This document shows positions 23,637-35,600 of a stretch of 64,000 nucleotides of DNA, piece after piece. The stretch spans positions 1,240,001-1,304,000 of the forward strand of contig NC_061467.1 in assembly GCF_022581195.2 (NCBI RefSeq). Reading direction: 5' to 3'. Position 1 is the first letter of the stretch. Each line of letters opens with the position of its first letter. The DNA comes from Helicoverpa zea. Lineage: Eukaryota > Arthropoda > Insecta > Lepidoptera > Noctuidae. Under the pieces are notes generated by a model that was not told the origin of the DNA, ran no database searches, and worked only from the letters and a program-made list of their open reading frames with translations. Made by a program: the position numbers and the translations under genes.

Positions 23637-26600
23637 GTATGTATGATTTTATTCAAAATTTTCATTTAAATATGTCAGTGAAATTTTTAAAATGTCTTTT
23701 GTGTAAATGATTTCTATAAACATTAACAATTATTTTGATCTTTTAAAAGTATTTCGGTAAGTAGAATATATTTATATAAGTTGTGTAGTTTATCTCATCA
23801 AATATTTTACGTGTGGTTTTCAACATGTCAATTAAACGAAAAACCGCTCAAGTTGGTTTAATTCATGACTTCTTAGAACCATTATTAACTTCGATCTACT
23901 TCAATTAAGCGTCTCAGGAGTCAAGAGAGATTAATTACGAAGCTAGTTTAATTACTACGGATCATATTATACAGTTTGACAGAACAAAACATCTTTTTAC
24001 CAAACATATACTGGCATTTTTTTAAACTACGATTTTGCACGCATTTCAATTTCAAATTGCTTACTTCTTTGCTTTTGTAGGACCGTTCTGAAATGAGAGT
24101 TAGTCAAGTATACACTATATTTTTTCAATGTCTTCTCGTCAAACATATTTATATTCGCACTGCGCAGTATTTGGTCGGTTTTTTTGCAAAAGTTTTCGCA
24201 TTTTATTTGAATCCGTGTTGTATTTCAATTAGGATTTAATTGAGAGCTCACGCCGATGTGTCGTGATCGCGTGTTTGTGAACTACCGACAGGTATTTGCT
24301 TGTTATATTAGTTATCATTTGTGATAACTATTTAGTTATCTTTGCGCTGGCCCCTTGGAAGCTAAAAAGCCAACGTTTTATGATTGCCGCGAACACCATT
24401 TTTACCTGTTTCGAATTCTTACTACAATATATTGAATTGACAAGATCTATTCCTGCGTTTGCAATTTTGAAGCCAACCCCAATAACCTCTTAATATCAAT
24501 TTTCACGCAGACTGACTCTTCACTCTTGATTCTCTGCGTGATTTTTACAGTCGGCCGATGGCTGCAAACCTCCTTGATATTAAATTGGTGGCAGTTTATC
24601 GACTCAGAACTGATACACAAATGTAGGTACTGGTTTTAAATGTAGTATAGCTAGGATATTATACTATATGTAGAAGTACATAGCTAGAGAATTCCACTAT
24701 AACTATTAGACGTAAATCATCGAGAACTACTTACCTATGCGGACAGTACCTACTCACCTATTGTTTTGTTATTGATCTTCCATAAAATGTGTAACTAATG
24801 CATGAATGGAATGTGCAATAAATATTACGCTACCCCGTGTACGCGTGTGTGTGTTTACGCTATACCGTGTTTATAGTACCTACTTAGATATTGCTACTCC
24901 ATTCGCATGTGCATAAAATGATAGGTAATGATTTTAACGGAAAAACAACCTTGTTACACGCTTTTTATTAGCTTCACCTGTATGTTTGTATGTTTGTATG
25001 TTTGTAGGTTTGTAACCGACTTCTTTGGGCGCGATTTTGACCCACTTTAAACGGCCAGATTTCGTTCAAACTTTGTAGATTTATTGAGGACCGATGACAA
25101 TACACTAATTTGATAAAATTATTCCATTTTTAACCGACTTCCCAAAAAGGAGGAGGTTACACATACACATCGATTACTCCGAGGTTTATAGACCGATCTA
25201 CGTGATTCTTTTTTTGTTCGACTCGGAATAGCTGCCAGTTGTTCCCATAGTCATCAGATCAGGATCTGATGATGGAAACCCTGAGAAATCGAGGGCAACC
25301 TTCGAAAGTTGTAGGCATACATAGGATAAAAACTTGACACTCAGGTGTACGCCTAAAAGCAATATTCAACTGTGAAGATTTGGAGCTGACCTGATGATGG
25401 AGACCAGAGAAGGTCGAGGGAACTCGACAACTGAATATGTAAACTACCTCGTGTTTGGGCTTCAATTATTTGTATTGACAAGACCTTTGCAACAGTGAAG
25501 GTTTGGAGCTGACCTGATGATGGAGACCAGAGAAAGTCGAGGGAACTCGACAACTGAATATGTAAACTACCTCGTGTTTGGGCTTAAATTATTTGTATTG
25601 ACAAGACCTATGCAACAGTGAAGGTTGGGAGCTGACCTGATGATGGAGACCAGAGAAAGTCGAGGGAACTCGACAACTGAATATGTAAAATACCTCGTTT
25701 GGACTTATATTCTTTGTATTGATGAGAACTTCCCACTTGTATGGATAGTGACAACTATTCGTATCACTGAAAAGCTTTAAATAAAAAACTTTTTTACAAA
25801 AAAATTAAATCGACTTCCCAAAACACTAAAAAGCAAAAAAAAAAACTAATTTTAGGTGCATCGGCCTAGAAGTCGGTGGCAAAATTAACTTAGTAACATC
25901 CATTAGCCACCGACTTCTAGGATTTTCAATTTGCAAAATATGATTTTTGTTAATTTATATAATTTTTATCTATAGTCGATAAGGTAAGAAAATTAATTAA
26001 AATTTTCTATAATTTTTCTCTACAGTCGATAAGGATCGATGTTAATTTTTATTTCCAATAATTATCTTTAGCCGTTTTCTCTAATATTGACAAATTTTAT
26101 ACTAAAGAGAATTTTAATTCTACAAAACAAATAATAGTTTTAAAACAAACTAAAAAGTAGAAAATAAATAATAGTTTAAAAAAACTAAAAAACATGCTTT
26201 TTATAGAAAACCGAACTAAAAAATAGAACATAAATTTTAATGAATTTAAATTAAGAAAATAGTGTTAAAAATTTCAATGAATATAAATTATAATAATAAT
26301 AGTGTGAATACAAAAAAAAATATTTAAAAAAAGCGTGGGGTGCTTTTTAAGGTATTATCGAAATGAAAATCACTCTACTCATATCTGTCAATAAAATATT
26401 TATAACTATTGACACCATGCACCCCACGCTTTTTTTTAAATATATTTTTTTGTATTCACACTATTATTAATTTATATTCATTGAAATTTTTAACACTATT
26501 TTCTTAATTTAAATTCATTAAAATTTATTTTTTGTAGCTTGGTTTTCTAAGGAAATTACGTCATTAGCCATATGAAAAAGACTAAGTTATGTATGAATTG

Positions 26601-29600
26601 TTTTCTTTTTTAAAGTTATATACTTTTCTTCTATTTAATATCTATTAATACTAATATTTAATAACTTTAAATACCTACTTGTCAACCTTGGTCTATTGTC
26701 ATCACACCTGGTGATTCATATAGCTTTTTCCAATTGTCCATTTACTTACATTACCTAATTTAGGACTCCGACAGCAATAATTGTTATAAATGAAAGGAAA
26801 AATAGAAACGGTTCTGACCAATATCTTACCGTCGCGCTTCAAACAATCATCTCTCAAATTAGATTTGTAAGATTGACGTTTGTGAAAATGTCGATAACTG
26901 TGAAAGAGTAACAAGAGTAACGAGTAGCCGATAAGTACTGTTGCTAACATAGGTGTAATATGCCCATATATGGAAAAGAAGGCGTGTCTCACAAAAGTGT
27001 CAGAAAATAGCACTTCTCTATTTCTAAAATCTATACTAATCATTTCGGTACCTACGCTTTACGAGCAGGACAAAGCGAGACTTAATATCATGTATCATAA
27101 CTTTGTAACCCATTAACACAGAATAAAGAGCTTTGACTTTGGCTTTAGCTTTTAAAAAACTTGAGAAGATTTTATCAACCTTATAACGACGTAACTAGGG
27201 CATGCAATTTCGGTAAAATAAAAATTACCGGTAAAAATTCGGTAATTAAAATATTTTTACCGGTAAACCGGTAAAACGGTAATTTTTGTATTTTTTTAAA
27301 ATGTGATATTATATCAATAAGATTGGGTAGTAAAGCAGCAAAAAATAATTAAAAATACAAGGTGTAAGGTGGTAAACATTTTTTGTGACGTGGGCCGTAA
27401 CAAACAGACATGTCAGTACCATCAGTACGCGATGTCGTCGACAAAATGCAAGAGAAACGGCTGCGATGGTTCGGCCATGTGAAAAGGAAACCACCTGAAT
27501 ACATCGCCAATGTTGTGTACTCAATCTCAATATACCCGGTCAAAGGCGCAGAGGCAGGCCGAAACGGTGGTGGTCGAGTGTCGTAATGAATGACTTGAAA
27601 ATCTACGAACTCGAAGAGGAAGATGTCCTGGATAGATTGAAGTGGAAGAAGAAGATACGGAAAGCGGACTCCGTCACAAGACGGGATAAACGCTTAAAAT
27701 TACCGTGAAGTAAAAGCCCTCTTTTATGGTAAATCGTAGGCATTTTATGGACCAGGGTCGCGGTAACTCTTTCGAACAATCCCGCAGCCCCGGCAGGCCT
27801 TGGCCCTGCGCGTGGAACAACTCGGGCCGCCGTCACGGGTCTGTTGTCTATGCAGACGGAGGAACGACGAGCCACCCGAACTCGCCGTCCACAGACCGAC
27901 GCCTGCAGTGGCCGGGAGTCGTCTCTCGACACTCGGCGCCCGTGGTGTCTTCCTGGTCCACTACAGCGGCTGGGATGAGAGGTGCGAACTCGCAGGTGCT
28001 CCACCGTCTCCTTATCGAGCATGACTGCTTCGCAGAAGGAGGCGACGGCTTCCCATTCCCTCTCGCTCCGGACCATGACTTGAACCAGGGCCGGACGCAA
28101 GAGGTCGCCGCTGCCTATTGGCTCGACGACGACACGGCGGTACCCTTCCCAGGCAGTGCACACCTAGACTGTGTGCTCCACCGTGTCCTCAGTGCTATCC
28201 GCATGGTAGTGAAGTAAAAGCACTTGCTCAATAAGGTCATAGAGTAAGTAAAATAAGCATAATCTATATTTTGGCTTATATGAGCTGACAGCTATGAGGA
28301 AAATCAGAATAACCGAATGAATAAAATTTGTTTAGATATTATAAATTAAGATGAGAATGAAGATTTGTATCTAACCTATAGTTAAGGAGCCACATAAGTT
28401 TACTTTCCTAAAAAACAGCAACTTTAACACTCTTACAATAATGTACCTAATGTATTCAAAATTACATTATGTTCAGGCTACATAATGAAGATTTGACGTT
28501 AAATGAACAAATTGCTATATATTATCACAAAAACGTAAAAACCGGTAATTTACCGGTTACACATTATTTTTACCGGTAAATTAAAGATCGCGAAAATGGG
28601 CGGTTTTACCGGTAAAACCGAAACCGGTAAACCGGTATTGCATGCCCTAGACGTAACTATAGTTGTCACATTCACATTCAAGTCCATACCCGTAATTAAT
28701 AAGGCAGCTACTGCCCAGACATTGACATTACACTTTAATCTATAGGACGTGTACTACCAATGCGACACTGGCCATCAGACGTTACATAGTCGGTATCACG
28801 GAGTAAGGAAGTTGAGCGGAGATTCCGTAAAGCAGGCAGGTCAGGCGCATTCCTCGAGGTCAAATACGTACAGTGGGCATGACCAAAACGATCAGATACG
28901 AGTGAACTAACAAGGCGTTTGGGTTCTTTGAGACACCTATCAACGATTTTCGGTATTACAAAAACTGGTTGAGTCAAAGATGGCGTATAAGGGCGAAGGC
29001 AGTACCGTTCCTCGTCCCCCGCACAGCCGCATTTTGGTGCGCTACTTTCTTAGGAGAATTTCCGTTATGGTACCTCCGCTAGTTATTTTGTTCTCCACGG
29101 TCGGTACTAATACGGTCTCATGATCACCACGGGCGGCTAATGTGGAGATACGCAATTTGCACGCACGCCCGAATACTTGAGTAGCGTTATCACAATTTTA
29201 TTGCATGCATAACGCGGTTACATTACGCCTTTATGGTCATGTACTAATATTAGAACCTGTATCTTGTATCTCAAGTGAGGAATTTAGAAAATATTTTGTG
29301 CTAGTTTTCTCTTTGCAATTTCCCTCGGTTTAACTGGTATTACCAGGGCAATTATACACTTATCTCATATTCATCATCATTAATTTAAGAGCCCAGCTCT
29401 TGTCGGTGCAGCTCCTTCCATTTACACCTATCTAGCGCCAACTCCTGAACTTCCTTATTACGTCACAACCTTCACCTTTTCTTTAATTTGCTTGATGTAG
29501 CTATATCTCATATTAGCGTAGACATTTCGAAACAGGAAAATGATGAAATTTGATTTTTTTGCTGTCAAATTTTTGGCCCAGTGATCCATTACGGGTTCCG

Positions 29601-32600
29601 TACTAAATACTTTGTTATCTCTATAAACCATAACTGTAGCATCCTGTTTTCGAATGAATTCTGAATATTTTTGCTACAGATAAAGCTATCTGGAAATGTT
29701 AGTTTAAAGCTTGCTTAATTCCAAAGACACAAATAGACAATTTATTTCTAAATACTAACAATTTTAATCACTCGTTTTACGCATGAATTCTATCTGTTTA
29801 GGTATTGCTGTAGTTTTGTAAACAAAATTTACTATGCATCTATGTAGCAAGGAGTTTAATCAACTTGTCATTCATAAAGCAGTATTAATAAACCTTCGTG
29901 TCAGCTTGAATACGTCTTCATTAATCAACTGTTTTCATTAGTTCCTTAGTTTTCCATTAAAGAATATTAAACGGAGTTAGAAAAACTCACTGTTTGAGAT
30001 TTATGCAAGCATTACATAGATTCATTCTTTCATTCTATATAGATTCTTTTTTTCTAAGTCGTGGTGGCCTAGTGGGTAAAGAACCAACCTCTCGAGTATG
30101 TGGGCATGGGTTCGATTCCAGGTCAGGCAAGTACCAATGCAACTTTTCTAAGTTTGTATGTACTTTCTAAGTATATCTTAGACATCAATGGCTAATAAAA
30201 AGGTGAAGGAAAACATCTTGAGGAAACCTGGTCTATAGTCTGAAATCACCAACCCGCATTGAGCAAACGTGGTGATTAATGCTCAATCTTTCTCCGTGTG
30301 AGAGGAGGCCTGTGTAACATACATAGATTCTTTGTTCCTATGGTTACATCAACATTAATCACTGTTAAAAACGTTGTTTTTAAAGATTTTTTTTTGTCCA
30401 AAACTTGTATTGTAAGAATAAGAGAGATTATAAAAAAATATTTGATTAGGAAAACCTATACAATTGTAAAAAAACGCCAAATAATTATTAAATATTTTTT
30501 TTCATTAAACAGTGGTTTAGTCTTATTTATTAACAGTCAAATAAAGAGTTTTATTAATTTTATAATTGTATCATCTGTGTTTGGCAAACCATATTTGCCA
30601 CTGAAAAAAACAGACTCATAACATTCTCTCATTGTTTGTATTGTTTAAACGCACCCATAGACAATGTTCACATATTGAACCAAAAGCTATCTAAGCCAAA
30701 TTACTTCACACCAATTCCTACAGTATTTTAGATCAACGCAGGTACTTATAATTAATGCAATTACAGCGCTGTAAGTCGACAACGGTGGCAACAGAAGCAT
30801 AGATAAATTAAACAATGCGGATGGCATACACCTCAACCGTATTACATTATCAGTAGTATATTTATCGATAACGCACTCGAATCGATAAATATAATATCGA
30901 TAACTGAAAATAGAATATATTTATATAAGAGAGGATGAATAAGCCGTTATCTGTGCCTAATATTAATAGTATGGTGATTAATTAATATAGTGCTTATGAT
31001 CTGGCACTGGTATCTCTCAAGTATGAGGGCGCGGGTTCGATCCCAGGTCAGGCAAGTACCAATGCAACTTTTCTAAGTCTGTATGTACTTTCTAAGTATA
31101 TCTTAGACACCATTGGCTGTGTTTCGGATGGCACGTTAAACTGTAGGTCCCGGCTGTCATTGAACATCCTTGGCAGTCGTTACGGGTAGTCAGAAGCCAG
31201 TAAGTCTGACACCAGTCTAACCAAGGGGTATCGGGTTGCCCGGGTAACTGGGTTGAGGAGGTCAGATAGGCAGTCGCTTCTTGTAAAGCACTGGTACTCA
31301 GCCGAATCCGGTTAGACTGGAAGCCGACCCCAACATGATTGGGAAAAAGGCTCGGAGGATGATGATGAGGATGATGATCTGGCACTGGTATCCGGTGGTT
31401 CATTTTGTTGTTATCTAAGTAATGTTAAACCAGGGAGCCTGATTATAGAGTTGGTGGTCATAGCTGAAATTACTTTGTTATTGTAAAGTGAGCCATTTTC
31501 ATAAAACTTTCACAGATGTGTAGCTGAAAAGTACATCAAACTAGGTACCTTCATGCACTCATCTTTAGCGACTCTCCAAATTGTATATGATTGTAATTTT
31601 TTATGAAGAAATGCGCATCAAAAAAAACAATTGAAAAAAAACAGCATTTAATTTATCCATTTGCCTTAGATCAATTTAAGGATAAGAATATACTTAGTCC
31701 TTCGTGAAACAGTCCCTCCTAGGCCCCCAGATGCCACACGCATGTGACCGACGAATTTTATAGATTGAAATGTCCGATTTATTTTATGACATAATTGAAA
31801 CATCGTAAAAATGAGCCGAATTTTAATTAGTATTCGTCCACACTTTATTTTTATTGAAGTATTATTTTATTTGTTTCGGTCTGTTTGTGCTTCGTGGCTT
31901 TATCGCTCATTGATGGACACTGAGTCATTTTATTAATTTTGATGACAGAGCATCAACAAGGACTCATTTGATGCCTGCCTATCCATACGAATATAATAAA
32001 GAGTATCATGGACTATATTTTATCCCGGTATGGGCAGTAAGTTCCCACGGGACGCGGGTGAAATCGCGGGAAAACGGCTGGTAAGATTATAGGCTGTATT
32101 AGTAATTTATTCGCTTAAATATCAATGATTTGTATATAATATCTTTAGGCGGTATCTCACTGGCGCCACTCAAACTTCCTTTAACCACTTCACTATTATC
32201 TACGTCGCAATCAAATTGGTTAAAACAGGTAACGCACTATCTATTACTATCTAGGTACAGACGTACAATTTTGTCTCGATAACAAACAGGTACCTAGACA
32301 TGTACCCCACGTTAAGCCCAATGGTTTAACATTACTATGTCACAGATACATAGTTGTAAGCTGCCAAAATACCCTTATCAGATATCTTAGTTCTTCAGTC
32401 AACAAAAATAATGGAATGACGTCAAACTTTCTTGTGAATAAATCAGTCAAATAAATAAAACTAACGAGAATAGCGTGGAAGTCACGGGTTAAGCTGTTTT
32501 TATGTGAAACATATCCGGGCCAGAGAAAAGTGTTCTACTAACAGCGATGTTTTTTTCTACAGATATGGAATTTTGATAGCATTACAGACAGTAGGTATGA

Positions 32601-35600
32601 GCATGTCGTTAAATCAACGCCATTTACTTATCAATATGTTGAGTTCATGACTGCAATACTCTGCATGCCTTGTGATTATTGTCAGGATTTCGGAAAGACT
32701 AAAATTTTCCACAAATAAGTATATCGGTAAAGTGAGACATGGACACATACATATCCCACCAAAAACATTAAATGTAAAAAAAAGCCAATCCTCTACGCAA
32801 TTCCTCCACCGTAAAAAGTTTTGAGATCGCATAGAAGCCAAGTCCTGTTCTACTTTATTTGTAATAATAAATCAATATTTTGTGACTATATCAATAGTTT
32901 CGTTCACTTTACAATAATATTGACTTGGCCATGAGCACAATAAACTACAAATATAATACAGCATATCTTGGAGAGGTGAAAGTCAAACATGAAGTTTAAT
33001 ATCACAGAATTAAATACTTTTAGTTTATTCAATTGTTACTAAATGATCGACAGTCAGTATCATCCAACATCAATGAACTGCACATGTACTATGGCGCATG
33101 TTTAGTCCATGGTGATCTCAAATTCCAATCAGTCCATAATCAGTCCAATCGTAAAATCATGTCCATATAGAATTTATCAATTCAATGGTATTTACACATT
33201 ATTACAAGGAGCGACTTTTAACTTGTGCTCATGGCCAAGACAGTATTATTGTAATGTGAATAAAACTATTGATATAGTCACAAAATATTGATTTATTATT
33301 ACAAATAAAGTAGAACAGGACTTGGCTTCTATGCGATCTCAAAACTTTTTACGGTGGAGGAATTGCGTAGAGGATTGGCTTTTTTTTACATTTAATGTTT
33401 TTGGTGGGATCTAATTTATTTTTTTTAGGTCTCTTTCTTCTCTAATAATATAACAAATTAAATTAACTTACATGCAACTAACTAAATATATAACAAACTA
33501 AATATGTACACCTAAAGTAGCACGTAAACAATATTTTTTTAACCTAAAAAATTTCGAAATTGTCGAATTTTTTAATCGAATATCTTTTAGAATAAAAGAG
33601 ATTTATTTCAGAGGTAGATGACGCTATCACATGAAATTATTTGTTTTTTTTTAAGTACCTACTACTTATACTAAGCTATGTAACAAAACCATAGCGTGAT
33701 TTAGACCAGGACAACGCCATCTATCGAGCGAGCATGCAGTGTTTATCGCACTGCATTAATATGAAAGACTAGCTTCCGCCAGCGGCTTCGCCCGCGTCAC
33801 CACGTGTTGATAAAAAGTGTGCCTATGTGTTATTCCAGGGTATCACCTATCTACATACCAAATTTCAATCAAATCGGTCCAGCCGTTTTTGCGTGATTGA
33901 ATAACAAACATACATCCATACATTCTCACAAACTTTCACATTTATAATATAAGTAGGATTTTATCATTATTCATTTCATTTAAACCTAGCTTTTTTATTC
34001 ATATGTTGTATATTTAATACATAATAACAATATACCACTACGTAACAATAAAACAAATAACAACATTTTGTACATAAATAAATAACAAAGTTATCAATGC
34101 AGTCAAAATTCATACACAATGTTCTTGAAAAACCGCAAATATAAATTTGTTTCCTATTTTTTTATTAAGTTTTAAGGTTTTTATAATTTTCCCTTTATAT
34201 GTAGCTAATAACCTATCTTGGTGCCAAAGGAGCTCATGAAGTATGAGAAAAAAACCCAGGCCCGGCGCAAAAGAAATGTAACTCAAAATATAGGTAAAAA
34301 TAAGTAATTAAATATTACATATGGGGCATTATCGAAATCAGTGGCTATATGTGTGAAATTGCTATTAGAATTTTAACATCTGCGGTACATTGCTACTCAA
34401 GATTTTAGAGGTAACATAATGTATTATTAAAAGGAACAGCAAACAGATACAGTTGTGGTTTAAGAGTGTACATAATGACATGTTTATAGCAACTTCTCCA
34501 CTATTCTACCTACTTTTACAAGATAATAGGATGATAGAACTAAAACAGGATATGAATGTACTTTTCATTTTAATAATAACGCTTAAAAGTCATCGATTCT
34601 TTATTTCTAACACGACGAGATCCAAAAATGTTGCGGGATGCGCGAACTGTTCCTCATGTCTAGCCCACCCTAAGTAATGTAAAACGCTCATGACGCGATC
34701 ACATGGGCGCTGCAGCCTGTACTTCGGTATTGATTTATCTTTTTGGAGAAGCTTATTACTTGCCATATTACTTGTTTGTTGTTTCAGATAGCACTTTAAT
34801 TAAACTATAAGCCCCAGCTGCTCATGTTACCCCTTTAAAAAATCAAATAGCAATTTCATACATTTAGCCATTGATTTCGATGATGCCTCCTATGCAGTAT
34901 TTCATTACTTATTATTACCTATAATTTGAGTTACTTTTCGTTTGCGCCGGGCTTGGGTTTTTTTTGAGCATTGTCCTTTGAAGGTTCTAAGTTTGCTAGA
35001 AGTGCCTTAGACTTTTGATGATCGGTCAGTGAGTGAGTCAGTGACAAAATGGTGTAACTTTGATCGCTCATAACTCGTAAACTATTTATTCAAATGTCTT
35101 GTAATTGATTTGAGACTGAGCTTGTTCTAATACTCCTACTCTAATACACCTACTAAAGAAAATAAAGCTAACTTCAAAAATCTCTCTAACCGTCTTAAGA
35201 AAGTAATCGATCTCACGCAAAGAGCTCATAATTGTCGATTTATTAATTCGGCACAAAATCTTTGTAAAGCAACATGGAAAGTTATTAATTGCAGAAAAAA
35301 CAAAAACAATACACCTAATGAACCTATATTAAAAATTAAATTTAATGAAAAAGTATTGACTAATCCCCATGAAATAGCACAAGCTTTCAATAATTATTTT
35401 GTTGATCAAGTCAAATCAACTAATAGTACAAACATAAAAAACACGTGCAATAATAATAGAAATGAATCAATGTTCATGGCCCCTACGATACCACTCGACA
35501 TCTATCGAATTATCATGTCACTCAAAAACACGGCCAGCACTGGATATGATGACATAACAACAAAAATTATAAAACACGTGTGCATTATAATTGCGCCACT

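Larger units (their letters stand above)
27196..28649. mobile_element. hAT-type DNA transposon, non-autonomous
   Basis: The ends are TAGGGCATGCAAT and its exact inverse. An 8-bp duplication GACGTAAC (27188-27195 and 28650-28657) flanks them, as hAT elements produce. Both subterminal regions are packed with ACCGGTAAA-type repeats in both orientations, which may be transposase-binding sites. No hAT transposase ORF is present; the middle holds LINE-derived DNA. Confidence 0.85.

Noticed and set aside
24255..24291. Possible exon (ATG to a GTATTT donor) after LGR1 exon 1
   Set aside because: It has no acceptor, no signal peptide and no family match.
25367..25725. CRISPR array
   Set aside because: Regular 123-bp units, but there are no unique spacers and the genome is eukaryotic; it is a tandem core of a mobile element.
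26702..27043. 113-codon minus-strand ORF
   Set aside because: AT-rich composition, no recognisable domain, no splice partner; probably chance.
27603..28163. 186-codon minus-strand ORF
   Set aside because: It mixes R1-like LINE sequence with neighbouring LINE DNA across an insertion boundary; not a host gene.
30050..30125. tRNA gene
   Set aside because: Box A and box B-like sequences are present, but the acceptor stem does not pair, and the sequence continues into a SINE body with target duplications.
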